NCBI GenBank assembly: GCA_934229625.1
Contig: CAKQDU010000018.1
Coordinates: 1 to 17,564 of the forward strand
Length of the DNA: 17,564 nucleotides
From: an uncultured Alphaproteobacteria bacterium
GTDB taxonomy: Bacteria; Pseudomonadota; Alphaproteobacteria; RF32; CAG-239
Reading direction: 5' to 3'
Under the pieces are notes generated by a model. It was not told where the DNA came from. It made no database searches and saw only the letters and a program-made list of their open reading frames with translations. Made by a program: the position numbers and the translations under genes. Shown here one piece after another: positions 6,249 through 15,240 of the stretch (position 1 is its first letter; each line of letters opens with the position of its first letter).

Positions 6249-6989
6249 TTAATACATAACTTTGTTCAGATACAAGCCGCAGGCGGGGGCGCTGATACCG
6301 GCTTTGGTGCGGTCGCAAGCCTCTAAAATGGTTTTGACGTCTTCTGGTTTAAGGCGTCCGTTGCCGACTTCTTTCAAAGTGCCGACCATATTGCGCACCT
6401 GATGATAAATAAACGAGCGCGCTTCCACGGTGAAAATAATTTCATCTCCGTTTCGTTCTATATCAAGTTTATCCAAAGTTTTTACCGGACTTTTTGCCTG
6501 ACAGCCGGCTCCGCGGAATGAACTGAAATCATGGTGTCCCAGCAAATATGCAGCGCCTTGCCGCATAGCATCAATATCCAGCGGATATGGTACGCGCCAT
6601 ACTCTGTCTACCAACAAAGGACTGGGACCGCGGCGGTTCAAAATCCGATAAATATAGCCGCGTCCAACAGCGGAAAAACGGGCGTGAAAATCGTCTGACA
6701 CTTTTTCTGCCTGCAACACGCTGACCGGCGCTTGCAACTCGCGCAGCAAAGCGTTTAGGCTTTCCATTATTTTATATTCGCTCAAATCGGCGTCTAAATC
6801 AAAATGCGCTACTTGCGCCAAAGCGTGAACACCGGCGTCGGTGCGTCCGGCTCCAAACACTTCGGTTGATTGGTGTGAAAAGCCTAAAATAGCTTTTTCT
6901 AAAAATTCTTGCGCGCTGGCGCCGTCTTTTTGTTTTTGCCAACCCACCAAGCGAGTACCATCATATTCCACCGTAATTTTATAACGCAT
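6249..6989 (-). CDS. truA: tRNA pseudouridine(38-40) synthase TruA
   Basis: The protein has 246 residues, normal for TruA, which converts uridines 38-40 in the anticodon stem-loop of many tRNAs to pseudouridine. The signature GAGRTDAGVHA is present, with the catalytic Asp at residue 51. Other family features are the N-terminal YKITVEYDGTRLVGWQ, HHDFSSFRGAGCQAKSPVKT in the middle, and FIYHQVRNMVGTL near the end. I chose the ATG at 6989 because an AAGGG ribosome binding site lies six bases before it; the alternative TTG two codons upstream would abut that site. The gene stands alone and is divergent from the structured leader of the next pilin-like gene. Confidence 0.95.
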   Translation of the reverse strand: MRYKITVEYDGTRLVGWQKQKDGASAQEFLEKAILGFSHQSTEVFGAGRTDAGVHALAQVAHFDLDADLSEYKIMESLNALLRELQAPVSVLQAEKVSDDFHARFSAVGRGYIYRILNRRGPSPLLVDRVWRVPYPLDIDAMRQGAAYLLGHHDFSSFRGAGCQAKSPVKTLDKLDIERNGDEIIFTVEARSFIYHQVRNMVGTLKEVGNGRLKPEDVKTILEACDRTKAGISAPACGLYLNKVMY

Positions 6990-7065
6990 TTTCAACCCTT
7001 TTCAAAATTTTTCTTAGCTTAGGCGAGGGGAACTAAAATGTCAAATAAAAATGAGCTTTACTTTT

Positions 7066-7300
7066 TATAATTATCCGGCTAATATCATGGCGGATAGGCG
7101 ATAGTCTGTCTGGGGTGTGAGAACCTCTCGTTCATGCGTCTGAAGGACGTTAAATATCTTCTGGTCTGATGACTGGAAGGTAGCAGAATAGGCTATGCGC
7201 TAATATGCTGCACTATAATCATGAATGATAGTTCTCAACTTCCAGTCGCTCTTATTAAGCGGCTTTTTTGATATAAATTTTCAGATGAAAGGAAGTTGAA
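7066..7300 (+). ncRNA. Structured leader RNA upstream of a pilin-like gene, riboswitch-like
   Basis: A TATAAT box at 7066-7071 would start a transcript near 7078. The RNA contains a long imperfect helix (7118-7136 with 7220-7237), an inner hairpin CGTC-TGAAG-GACG (7137-7149), a perfect 9-bp long-range pairing GACTGGAAG/CTTCCAGTC (7171-7179 with 7239-7247) and an intrinsic terminator (7244-7269). The segment 7235-7250 has three competing partners: the upstream arm 7171-7179, the terminator's own 3' arm, and the ribosome binding site of the downstream gene (7291-7299, 9 perfect pairs). That overlap suggests control by alternative folding. It could instead be an independent small RNA of about 190 nt ending at the terminator. 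I could not match it to any riboswitch class I know. Confidence 0.55.
7244..7269 (+). terminator. Intrinsic terminator within the pilin leader
   Basis: AGTCGCT pairs with AGCGGCT (one G-U pair) across a 7-base loop, followed by TTTTT. It ends 31 bases before the start codon of the downstream pilin-like gene, so full expression of that gene would need read-through or antitermination, or a start point downstream. Confidence 0.7.
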
Positions 7301-7888
7301 ATGAAAAATAGCAGTCAATACGGTCGCTCAATGATAGAAATGTTGGGGGTTTTGGCGATAATCGGGGTGTTATCTGTCGGAGGTATCGCCGGATATTCTA
7401 AAGCTATGGAAAAATATAAATTGTATACAACTTTTCGAGATTTGTCGTTTTTGATAAATGAAGTTATTCCGTATTCTCAACAATTTATGTCATATTTACC
7501 GGATACTGATTTGCTTCCGATTATTAAATCGCTGAATGTGACGCCGGTCTCATTTGAAGACCACGGAACTTATTTGTCGGACCCGTGGAATAATAAATTC
7601 ACGGCTCAAACCTGTAGCGCTTCTCCTTGTTGGAAATTTTATTATACTTTGTCCGATAATCCGGATTTAAATGCAAAATTTTGCTATAATATTGTTTCTT
7701 TCACACAGAATTTTCCGCAAATTATTTTTAGGGTAGCCATAAGAGGAAACGGCAGCGCTCATTTATATGGAAGCACTCATTGCGATGGAAATAAAATCTG
7801 TCTGCGCGATAAAAATATACAGCAAATTCATGAGTATTGCAAAAATATATGTAATGAAAATTGTAGGTTGGAAGTAGGTTTTGAATAG
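7301..7888 (+). CDS. Type IV pilin-like protein with short leader
   Basis: The protein has 195 residues, with an AAAGGAAG ribosome binding site before the ATG. The leader is only eight residues (MKNSSQYG), followed by RSMIEMLGVLAI with Glu at +5 and a hydrophobic helix ending GYSKAMEKYK. It is the most conventional prepilin of the three in the window. The C-terminal half keeps the family cysteine pattern (AKFC, HC, KIC, EYC, NIC, ENC) and has two extra cysteines (TCSASPC). The middle part differs strongly from the other two members, as expected if it is the exposed, variable part. A structured leader with terminator lies directly upstream, and no clear terminator follows. It is probably a minor pilin or pseudopilin; the machinery that would export it is not in the window. 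Confidence 0.8.
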   Translation: MKNSSQYGRSMIEMLGVLAIIGVLSVGGIAGYSKAMEKYKLYTTFRDLSFLINEVIPYSQQFMSYLPDTDLLPIIKSLNVTPVSFEDHGTYLSDPWNNKFTAQTCSASPCWKFYYTLSDNPDLNAKFCYNIVSFTQNFPQIIFRVAIRGNGSAHLYGSTHCDGNKICLRDKNIQQIHEYCKNICNENCRLEVGFE

Positions 7889-8003
7889 AAAAATTCTAAT
7901 TGTATTTTGCCGATTTATCAATGAAAATACTTGTCTGTTTTTGAAATAAACGGCTAAATATGGAAAAGTCAATTTTTATGGAAGATTAAGCGATTTATGG
8001 TGC

Positions 8004-8037
8004 AAATAAACAAGACACCGGCATTGCCGGTGTCTTG
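8004..8037 (-). terminator. Terminator of glycogen phosphorylase gene
   Basis: A perfect 12-bp stem (CAAGACACCGGC with GCCGGTGTCTTG) and a 3-base loop at 8011-8037 are followed on the minus strand by TTTATTT, 39 bases beyond the glgP stop codon. Confidence 0.8.
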
Positions 8038-8075
8038 CGGTCTGATATTTTGATATGTCAGTTAAGATAAGCAAG

Positions 8076-10577
8076 CTATTTTTCAGCTATAACCGGTTTA
8101 ACATGCCAAATGCGGTCGGCATATTCCATAACTGCGCGGTCGCTTGAAAAATTACCGATGCGAGCTACATTGACAAGTGCTTTTTTAGCCCAGCTTTCTT
8201 TGTCATTATAATCGCGTTCTGCCTGATGCAAGGCATTGTTGAATGCTTCAATATCTGCTAGAATAAAGTAATAATCGCTGCCAAGCAATGCATCAAAAAT
8301 CGGGCGAAACAGCTGCGGATAGTCTTTTTCGCAGAACATACTTGAATTTACGGCATTCAAAATACGTTTTATATAATCTGATTTTTCATACAATTCACGA
8401 GGATTATATGTCATGCGTTTTCCACGAACCTGTTCATCCGTCAGACCGAACAGATAGAAATTGTCTTCGCCTACGGCTTCGCGGATTTCAATGTTGGCGC
8501 CGTCGTAAGTTCCGATTGTTAAAGCTCCGTTCAAGGCAAATTTCATATTGCTGGTGCCGGAGGCTTCAAAGCCGGCGGTGGAAACCTGACAGCTGACATC
8601 GGCGGCCGGAATTAAATATTCGGCTACCGAAACCTTGTAGTCAGGGATAAAGACAACTTTCAAAAATTCATTAGAACGTTCATCATTATTAACCACTTCT
8701 GCCACGTTGTTTATCAATTTAATAATAAGTTTGGCAAATGTATATGACGGAGCAGCCTTGCCGGCAAAAATATAAGTTTTTGGTGTAATCGGGCGAATAT
8801 TGTCGCGGGTAATCGCCAAATAGTCGCCGATAATCTGCAAAACTGTCATCAATTGACGTTTATATTCGTGAATGCGTTTGGCGTGTACGATGTACATACT
8901 GTCAGGGTTAACCATAATGCGTGTGGCGCGGTAAACTTTCTGAGCCAGGCGTTTTTTATTTTCATTTTTGATTTTTAGAAATTCTTTTAAAAATGACTTA
9001 TCGTTAATATATTTTTCAATATTCTGTAATTCGTCCAAATTAGTAATCCATGAAGTGCCTATTTTATCTGAAATCAGGTTGGATAAATCATGATTTGCAC
9101 GCAGCATCCAGCGGCGAGGGGTTACGCCGTTAGTTACATTTGTGAATTTTTCAGGCCACAATTCATAAAATTCCGGCACCAAAGAATGTTTTACTAATTC
9201 GGAGTGCAATTTGGCCACGCCGTTTACCGAAAATGAACCGACAATAGAAAGATTTGCCATGCGGATAACCTGATTGTCGCCTTCGCCGTCCACAATAGAA
9301 ACTTTGCCCAGTTTGTAAGAATCGTCGCCGAAACGGCTGCGGGCAAATTCCATAAAGCGGCGGTTGATTTCATAGATAATCTGCAAGTGGCGCGGCAAAA
9401 AGCGGCGGATGATGGAACTGCTCCATTTTTCCAAAGCCTCAGGCAAAAGGGTGTGGTTTGTGTAGGCAAAGATTTTGGTGACAATTTCCCACGAATCGTC
9501 CCATTCTTGTCCATATACATCCATAAGCTGACGCATCATTTCTACAATTGCCAAAGCCGGATGAGTGTCGTTTAGCTGAATGCAGACATAATCAGGCATT
9601 TTTCTGAAATCATTGCTTTTTTCCATAAAGCGGCGGATAATGTCTTGAATTGCGCAGGAAACAAAGAAGTATTGCTGAGTTAAGCGCAGCTCTTTGCCTT
9701 GTTCAATGTTGTCAGACGGGTACAAAACTTTTGAAATGGTTTCGGTGCGGATTTTATCGCGTACGGCTTCAATATAGCCGCCGTTGTTAAAAATGTTTAA
9801 GTCCAGCTCGTCATCGGTTTTGGCTGAGAACAAACGCAGATAATTAACAGATTTTCCGTTATAGCCGACAACCGGAAAATCATATGGCACGCCATACAGA
9901 GTATGAGTGTTGGCCCAAACATAACTTACTTTTCCATCGGGTTTGTTATACATTTCTACATTGCCGCCGATTGGAATGGTAACCGTGCGGTCGGTACGGG
10001 CAAATTGCCACGGCGAATCTTCTCCAAGCCAATTATCGGCTTGCTCTACCTGATATCCGTTTTCAAATTTTTGTTTAAATAAACCGTATTCATAATTTAT
10101 GCCGTATCCGAATCCAGGAATACCCAGAGATGCCATAGAATCCATATAGCAAGCAGCCAGACGGCCTAATCCGCCGTTACCAAGAGCCGGGTCGTATTCG
10201 GCATCAAAGATGTCATTTAATGAAAAATCAGGAAAGCCTTCAATTTTTATGTCTTTTAAAATATCATACAGGCCGAGGTTATATAAATTGTTTTCAAGCG
10301 AACGCCCAATTAAATATTCAATTGATAAATAATAAATGCGTTTTGTACCGTTTTCATTATATCGGGCAATGGTTTCATACATCTTATCCATTGCAAATTC
10401 TCGAACAGCCAAAGCAATCACTTTGAAAGCCTCGTCTTTTGTGAGCTCGCAATTGCGCTTGCCGATAAAATATTTAGCATAATGCTCAATAGAAAGTTTT
10501 AAGCGAGCGCGGTCAATTTCATCCATAACACTTTTATTTTCTGTCAGCACAGTTTTATCTCCCATAATTTTTAACAT
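8076..10577 (-). CDS. glgP: Glycogen/maltodextrin phosphorylase
   Basis: The protein has 833 residues, the usual length. The enzyme releases glucose-1-phosphate from the ends of alpha-1,4-glucans using pyridoxal phosphate. Family motifs appear in order: NGGLGRLAACYMDS, NTHTLYGVPYDFPVVGY, QLNDTHPALAIVEMMR, NHTLLPEALEKW, TNGVTPRRW, and the cofactor-binding GTSNMKFALNG with Lys679 as the Schiff-base lysine. The first ATG (10577) sits one base after an AAGG; the ATG four codons later (10565) has the same AAGG at 13 bases. The exact start is therefore uncertain, but the difference is only four residues. No other glycogen genes are nearby. Glycogen and maltodextrin phosphorylases cannot be separated here by eye. 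It is divergent from tolC across about 150 bases. Confidence 0.95.
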   Translation of the reverse strand: MLKIMGDKTVLTENKSVMDEIDRARLKLSIEHYAKYFIGKRNCELTKDEAFKVIALAVREFAMDKMYETIARYNENGTKRIYYLSIEYLIGRSLENNLYNLGLYDILKDIKIEGFPDFSLNDIFDAEYDPALGNGGLGRLAACYMDSMASLGIPGFGYGINYEYGLFKQKFENGYQVEQADNWLGEDSPWQFARTDRTVTIPIGGNVEMYNKPDGKVSYVWANTHTLYGVPYDFPVVGYNGKSVNYLRLFSAKTDDELDLNIFNNGGYIEAVRDKIRTETISKVLYPSDNIEQGKELRLTQQYFFVSCAIQDIIRRFMEKSNDFRKMPDYVCIQLNDTHPALAIVEMMRQLMDVYGQEWDDSWEIVTKIFAYTNHTLLPEALEKWSSSIIRRFLPRHLQIIYEINRRFMEFARSRFGDDSYKLGKVSIVDGEGDNQVIRMANLSIVGSFSVNGVAKLHSELVKHSLVPEFYELWPEKFTNVTNGVTPRRWMLRANHDLSNLISDKIGTSWITNLDELQNIEKYINDKSFLKEFLKIKNENKKRLAQKVYRATRIMVNPDSMYIVHAKRIHEYKRQLMTVLQIIGDYLAITRDNIRPITPKTYIFAGKAAPSYTFAKLIIKLINNVAEVVNNDERSNEFLKVVFIPDYKVSVAEYLIPAADVSCQVSTAGFEASGTSNMKFALNGALTIGTYDGANIEIREAVGEDNFYLFGLTDEQVRGKRMTYNPRELYEKSDYIKRILNAVNSSMFCEKDYPQLFRPIFDALLGSDYYFILADIEAFNNALHQAERDYNDKESWAKKALVNVARIGNFSSDRAVMEYADRIWHVKPVIAEK

Positions 10578-10605
10578 ACCTTTTTATACCGGACACTAGC
10601 CGAAA

Positions 10606-10633
10606 TTGATTGAAATTTACTTAACAATATAAC
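10606..10633 (+). promoter_or_regulatory. Possible tolC promoter
   Basis: TTGATT (10606-10611), a 16-base spacer and TATAAC (10628-10633) fit a sigma70 promoter about 100 bases before the tolC start. The 5' UTR contains an A/T-rich hairpin around 10673-10692 (TTTTTTGGCT with AGCTAAAAAA). Confidence 0.4.
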
Positions 10634-10730
10634 ATTTTTATTTCTGAAAAGAAGATATTGTTTGATTTTTTAATTTTTTGGCTTTATAGCTAAAAAAATA
10701 AAAATAAGGAATTTATACAGAGTGATAGCA

Positions 10731-12086
10731 ATGAATAAAAAGTTACTTTTAGCAGTTTCGTTGAGCGCTTTAATCAGCGTCAATGCAAATGCAGACACAA
10801 TTTATGACGCCATGAGCGAAGCCTATAACAGCAATCCTACTTTGCATGGACAGCGTGCAGCCAGCGGCGCAACAAATGAAGACGCCGCCTCCGCCCGTTC
10901 CGGCTTTCGTCCAACAATTAGTGTAAACGGAAATTATTCGGATACACATGTTAGAAAAACCGGCAACAACACGGTTGACGGATATCAAAAAGGTTATACG
11001 GGGAGTGTTAGCCAGCCGTTGTTTAATGGTTTTTCTACCTATAACGCTGTAAAAGCAGCCGACTCTGCCGCAAAAGCCGGTATTCAGGATTTGTATGCGG
11101 TTGAGCAGATAGTTTTGCTTAGCGCTTCCACGGCTTATTTGGATGTTATGCGCGATGAAGCAATTGTTCGTTTGCAAAAAAATAATGAGCGTTTGTTGAA
11201 AAAACAGCTTGACGAAACATTGGCTCGTTTTGATGTGGGCGAAGTTACACGCACAGACGTGGCTCAATCGCGTGCCAGCTATGCGCAGGCTCAATCCGAT
11301 GTGATTTCAGCCGAGGGTAATTTGGCAGTTTCTAAAGCTGTTTATTTGCAAATGGTCGGCAAAGAACCGAAAGATTTGCAGAACCCGGCATCTATTACCA
11401 AAATGTTTCCGAATCGATTTGATGAGGCTATGAACTATGCCCGCAGCAACAACTATTCTTTGCTCGCAGCTAAAAAACAATTGGATTCAGCCTCTTATAA
11501 CGTTAGCAGCAATAAAGGCGCTTTATTGCCGGATATAAGCTTTACAGCTTCTAGCGGTAAAACTACCAAATCTAATCATGATATGGCAAAAAATCCGAGT
11601 ACAACCAGCACTCAATATTCTTTAGATATGAATGTTCCGTTGTATACAGGCGGTGCGACCCGTGCTAAAATCCGCAAGAGCAAATATCAAAAATGGCAAG
11701 CTCAAGAAGGTGTTTTGGAAGCTGAACGCGCCGTTGTTGCCGGTGTGACAAGTTATTGGCAGTCTATGCAGGCAAACAAGTCTAATATCACCTCTATTCA
11801 AGCTCAGGTAAAAGCTTCGGCTATTGCTTTGGAGGGAACGCAAAAAGAAGAAGCTTTGGGAAATCGTACGGTTTTAGATGTGTTAAATGCGTATCAAACC
11901 TTGCTGACTTCTCAGGTAAATGAGGTTAAAGCTTTGCATGATTACTATGTTTCCGGTTTGCAGCTTATGCAGTCTATGGGTAAATTGACTGCTCAGAAAT
12001 TGGCTCTGAAAGTAAATTACTATGATGCAGAAGCTCATTATAAAAATACCAAAGGAAAATGGCTGACTTTATCCATTGATAAATAA
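10731..12086 (+). CDS. tolC: TolC-family outer membrane efflux protein
   Basis: From the ATG at 10731 the protein has 451 residues. A GTG three codons upstream (10722) has an AAGGA at a better distance and is a real alternative. A signal peptide (cut expected after NANA, residue 21) is followed by DTIYDAMSEAYNSNPTL, the typical first helix of TolC proteins. Two similar halves of long helices follow (DETLARFDVGEVTRTDVAQSRA in the first, KEEALGNRTVLDVLNAYQTLL in the second), each with the strand motifs that build the outer membrane barrel. TolC trimers form the outer channel for type I secretion and tripartite drug efflux. The inner membrane partners are not in this window. A terminator follows, within which the next gene's ribosome binding site lies. 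Confidence 0.92.
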   Translation: MNKKLLLAVSLSALISVNANADTIYDAMSEAYNSNPTLHGQRAASGATNEDAASARSGFRPTISVNGNYSDTHVRKTGNNTVDGYQKGYTGSVSQPLFNGFSTYNAVKAADSAAKAGIQDLYAVEQIVLLSASTAYLDVMRDEAIVRLQKNNERLLKKQLDETLARFDVGEVTRTDVAQSRASYAQAQSDVISAEGNLAVSKAVYLQMVGKEPKDLQNPASITKMFPNRFDEAMNYARSNNYSLLAAKKQLDSASYNVSSNKGALLPDISFTASSGKTTKSNHDMAKNPSTTSTQYSLDMNVPLYTGGATRAKIRKSKYQKWQAQEGVLEAERAVVAGVTSYWQSMQANKSNITSIQAQVKASAIALEGTQKEEALGNRTVLDVLNAYQTLLTSQVNEVKALHDYYVSGLQLMQSMGKLTAQKLALKVNYYDAEAHYKNTKGKWLTLSIDK

Positions 12087-12122
12087 AGCAAAGCTATTGC
12101 CAAATAAAATAAATTTTGCTAA

Positions 12123-12160
12123 TATGCCTCAGGTTTTAATTTTAACTTGAGGCATAATTT
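12123..12160 (+). terminator. Terminator after tolC that contains the next gene's ribosome binding site
   Basis: A 13-bp stem with one G-U pair (TATGCCTCAGGTT at 12123-12135 with 12144-12156) is followed by ATTTTA. The GAGG used by the next gene (12149-12152) is inside the 3' arm, so the hairpin would also hide that ribosome binding site in read-through transcripts. Confidence 0.7.
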
Positions 12161-12161
12161 T

Positions 12162-12518
12162 ATGGCTAAGGCGGAAGATGCATCTATTGATTCTATATTA
12201 AAGTCAATTCGCGAGGCGATTATTGACAAGGAACAGCGCAAATATTTTGAACAATTTTTGCCTGAAAAATCAAAAAAAGAACCGGTTGTACAACAATCTG
12301 TAATAAAAGAAGATATTTTTGAACTTTCTAAAAATATGATTGTAAAACGAGAGGATATTCCTTATCAGCTTGGAATTTGGAGTTTTGATGACGTGGCTAA
12401 TAAAATTATGAAAAAATATCAAACTTATTTTGCTAAGCGCGCTGTTAAGGATAATGTTGCCGAATCTAACGATAATCACAATGAACGAGTGCGCGTAAAG
12501 GAAAACTATCTGGCCTGA
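12162..12518 (+). CDS. PopZ-like (DUF2497-type) short protein
   Basis: The protein has 118 residues from the ATG at 12162, with GAGG nine bases upstream. The N-terminus MAKAEDASIDSILKSIREAI matches the DUF2497/PopZ N-terminal motif (of the form S-M-E-D-I-L-x-S-I-R-x-I). The position between tolC and valS is where that gene sits in alphaproteobacteria. PopZ forms a polar matrix that anchors the chromosome centromere region and recruits cell-cycle proteins through the N-terminal helix. The conserved C-terminal assembly region is not recognisable here: the end is Lys-rich (WSFDDVANKIMKKYQTYFAKRA) and then Asn/Glu/Arg-rich. It is either a highly diverged PopZ or a shortened form retaining only the partner-binding helix. 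I leave the symbol blank because of this. Confidence 0.6.
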   Translation: MAKAEDASIDSILKSIREAIIDKEQRKYFEQFLPEKSKKEPVVQQSVIKEDIFELSKNMIVKREDIPYQLGIWSFDDVANKIMKKYQTYFAKRAVKDNVAESNDNHNERVRVKENYLA

Positions 12519-12543
12519 AGGGTTTGTTTTCCTCCTCTTTTTT
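12499..12543 (+). terminator. Likely terminator after the PopZ-like gene
   Basis: AGGAAAAC (12499-12506, inside the end of the coding region) pairs perfectly with GTTTTCCT (12526-12533) across a 19-base loop, followed by CCTC and six T. Confidence 0.5.
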
Positions 12544-12590
12544 GAAAATAATACTGCTTAATATAACGTAAAAATACGGAATGATGAACG

Positions 12591-15230
12591 ATGTTAGAAA
12601 AAAACTATAATCCAAAAGATTTTGAAGAAAAAATTTATGAAAAATGGGAAAATGACGGCGATTTTAAGCCGGATATGAGAAGTAAAAACGAGGCGTTTTC
12701 AATTGTGATTCCGCCGCCGAATGTAACCGGTGTTTTGCATATGGGACACGCTTTGGACGATACTTTGCAAGATATTTTGATTCGCTACAACCGTATGCTG
12801 GGCAAAAAAGTTTTATGGCAGCCGGGAACGGACCACGCCGGTATTGCAACACAAATGGTGGTTGAACGCAATTTGGCGAAAGAAGGCGTTACCCGACATG
12901 ATTTAGGCCGCGAAAAATTTATTGAAAAAGTTTGGGAATGGCGTAAACAATCCGGCGGAACAATTTGCCGCCAGCTGCGTCGTTTGGGCGCTTCTTGCGA
13001 TTGGAGCCGCGAGCGTTTTACGATGGATGAAGGTCTTTCTCGCGCCGTGCGCAAAATTTTTGTTTCGCTGTATAAAGACGGTTTGATTTTTAAGGCAAAA
13101 AAATTGGTTAACTGGGACCCGAAACTCGGTACCGCTGTTTCCGATTTGGAAGTTGTGCAGAAAGAAACCGTCGGCAAAATGTATTACTATAAATATCCGA
13201 TTGAAGGACAAGCCGGTGAATATATCCATATTGCCACCACACGTCCGGAAACTATGTTCGGCGATACGGCGGTGGCTGTTTCAAAAGACAATCCGAAATT
13301 GGCGCATTTAATCGGCAAAAACTGTATTATCCCAATTATCGACCGCGTGATTCCGATTGTCGGCGATGAACATGCTGACCCAGAAAAAGGCACAGGTGCC
13401 GTAAAAATTACTCCGGCGCATGACTTTAACGACTTTGAAGTCGGCAAACGCCACAATCTGCCGATGATTAACGTTTTGAATCCAGATGCCACTTTGAATG
13501 AAAATACTCCGTATGCTGGTTTAACTACGATGGAAGCCCGTGCTAAGACTATTGAAAAATTAACTGAGCTGGGATTGATGGATAAAATAGAAGACCACCC
13601 GATGGTTATTCCGTACGGCGACCGCAGCGGCGTGGTTATTGAACCTTTGATGACCGACCAATGGTTTGTTGACGCTCCGAAATTGGCTGTTGCTGCGATT
13701 AAGGCGGTGGAAGACGGCGATATGCAATTTGTGCCAAAGAGCTATGAAAAAACATACTTTGAATGGATGCGCAATATTCAGCCGTGGTGCATTTCTCGCC
13801 AACTTTGGTGGGGACATCAAATGCCGATTTGGTATGGTCCGGACGGCGAAATTTTCTGTGAAGAAAATGAAGAAGAAGCTAAAGCCGCCGCAGCCAAGCA
13901 CTATGGCAAAGAGGTTGATTTGACTCGTGAAACCGATGTGTTGGACACTTGGTTTTCTTCAGGCTTGTGGGCGTTTTCAACAATGGGTTGGCCGGATGAG
14001 ACCGAATTTTTGAAAACATTTTATCCAACTTCGGTTTTGGTTACCGGTTTTGACATCATTTTCTTCTGGGTTGCCCGTATGATGATGATGAGTATGTATA
14101 TGATGAAACGCGTGCCGTTTAAAAAATGCTATATTCACGGTTTGGTGCGTGACGAGCAAGGCCGTAAGATGAGCAAGTCTAAAGGCAATACGGTTGACCC
14201 GATGGAAACAATAGAAAAATACGGCGCCGATGCTTTGCGTTTCTTTATGGCGGCAATGGAAACTCAGGGACGCGATATCAATTTGTCGGATTCCCGTATT
14301 CAAGGTTATCGCAACTTTGCCACAAAATTGTGGAATGCCGCTCGTTTTTGTGAAATGAACGAATGCTATTCGGTTAAAGACTTTGATGTGACATCAGCTA
14401 AACTGGAAATCAGCAAATGGATTATGGCAAAAGCCAAAGAAGCCTCTGCCGAAGTGACAGAAAATCTTAACAGCTTCCGTTTTTCTGATGCGGCAAATGC
14501 AGTTTACCAATTTATTTGGGGGACATTCTGCGATTGGTACATTGAATTGATTAAACCGATTTTCTATGGCGAAAATGCCGATGAAATTAAGGAAATCCGC
14601 GCGGTTACAGCTTGGACTTTGGATAGAATTTTGGTGATGCTGCATCCGTTTATGCCGTTTATTACCGAAGAATTGTGGGATAATTTAACTGAACGTTCTT
14701 GTAAATTGATTCATGCAAAATGGTCGGCTGATGAAACTGTAAATGCTGATGATAAAAATGAGATAGACAGAGCTATTGATATTATTTCCGCTATTCGTTC
14801 CTTACGCGCAAGTATGAATCTGCCGGCAGGGGCTAAACTCCATGCGTATGTGAAAGATGCTTCAGCAGTAACTTTGACAACGATAGACCGTCAAAAAACG
14901 TTGATTTGCAAACTGGCTCGTTTGGAAGAATTAGACGCTTTGGGTAATCGTGATGTCACAAAAGATATGGTACAGACTGTTAGCCGCGAAGCTGCGATTT
15001 TGATTCCGTTGAAAGGCGTGGTTGATTTTGAGGCAGAGCGCGCACGTTTACAAAAAGAATTAGAAACATTAAATAAAAACTTGGAAGGCTACAGCCGCAA
15101 GTTGAGTAATGAAAGCTTTGTGGCAAAAGCTCCGGCGGCAGTTGTTGCCGAAGAAAAACGCCGTCAGGCCGAGGCTCAGGAAAACAAAGCTAAAATAGAA
15201 GAAGCTTTGGCTCGTATTGCAAATTTTTAA
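12591..15230 (+). CDS. valS: Valyl-tRNA synthetase
   Basis: The protein has 879 residues, typical for the bacterial enzyme that charges tRNA-Val in the cytoplasm. The class I ATP-binding motif is HMGH at residues 50-53 within PPPNVTGVLHMGHAL, and KMSKS is at 526-530. The editing domain lies between them (ATTRPETMFGDTAV, GTGAVKITPAHDFNDFEVG). The anticodon-binding domain follows, and the C-terminal coiled-coil tRNA-binding arm (RARLQKELETLNKNLEGYSRKL... to the end) is complete. The ATG at 12591 is preceded by a weak GGA at 10 bases. The lipoprotein gene starts 10 bases after its stop codon and probably shares its transcript. Confidence 0.97.
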   Translation: MLEKNYNPKDFEEKIYEKWENDGDFKPDMRSKNEAFSIVIPPPNVTGVLHMGHALDDTLQDILIRYNRMLGKKVLWQPGTDHAGIATQMVVERNLAKEGVTRHDLGREKFIEKVWEWRKQSGGTICRQLRRLGASCDWSRERFTMDEGLSRAVRKIFVSLYKDGLIFKAKKLVNWDPKLGTAVSDLEVVQKETVGKMYYYKYPIEGQAGEYIHIATTRPETMFGDTAVAVSKDNPKLAHLIGKNCIIPIIDRVIPIVGDEHADPEKGTGAVKITPAHDFNDFEVGKRHNLPMINVLNPDATLNENTPYAGLTTMEARAKTIEKLTELGLMDKIEDHPMVIPYGDRSGVVIEPLMTDQWFVDAPKLAVAAIKAVEDGDMQFVPKSYEKTYFEWMRNIQPWCISRQLWWGHQMPIWYGPDGEIFCEENEEEAKAAAAKHYGKEVDLTRETDVLDTWFSSGLWAFSTMGWPDETEFLKTFYPTSVLVTGFDIIFFWVARMMMMSMYMMKRVPFKKCYIHGLVRDEQGRKMSKSKGNTVDPMETIEKYGADALRFFMAAMETQGRDINLSDSRIQGYRNFATKLWNAARFCEMNECYSVKDFDVTSAKLEISKWIMAKAKEASAEVTENLNSFRFSDAANAVYQFIWGTFCDWYIELIKPIFYGENADEIKEIRAVTAWTLDRILVMLHPFMPFITEELWDNLTERSCKLIHAKWSADETVNADDKNEIDRAIDIISAIRSLRASMNLPAGAKLHAYVKDASAVTLTTIDRQKTLICKLARLEELDALGNRDVTKDMVQTVSREAAILIPLKGVVDFEAERARLQKELETLNKNLEGYSRKLSNESFVAKAPAAVVAEEKRRQAEAQENKAKIEEALARIANF

Positions 15231-15240
15231 GGAGATAAAA

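Noticed and set aside
7160..7192. GGAAGGTAGCAG resembles the conserved loop of bacterial SRP (4.5S) RNA.
   Set aside because: The apical GGAA loop and AGCAG are present, but the pairs that should flank the symmetric loop do not form. The same bases make a perfect 9-bp long-range helix instead, so I do not call an SRP RNA.
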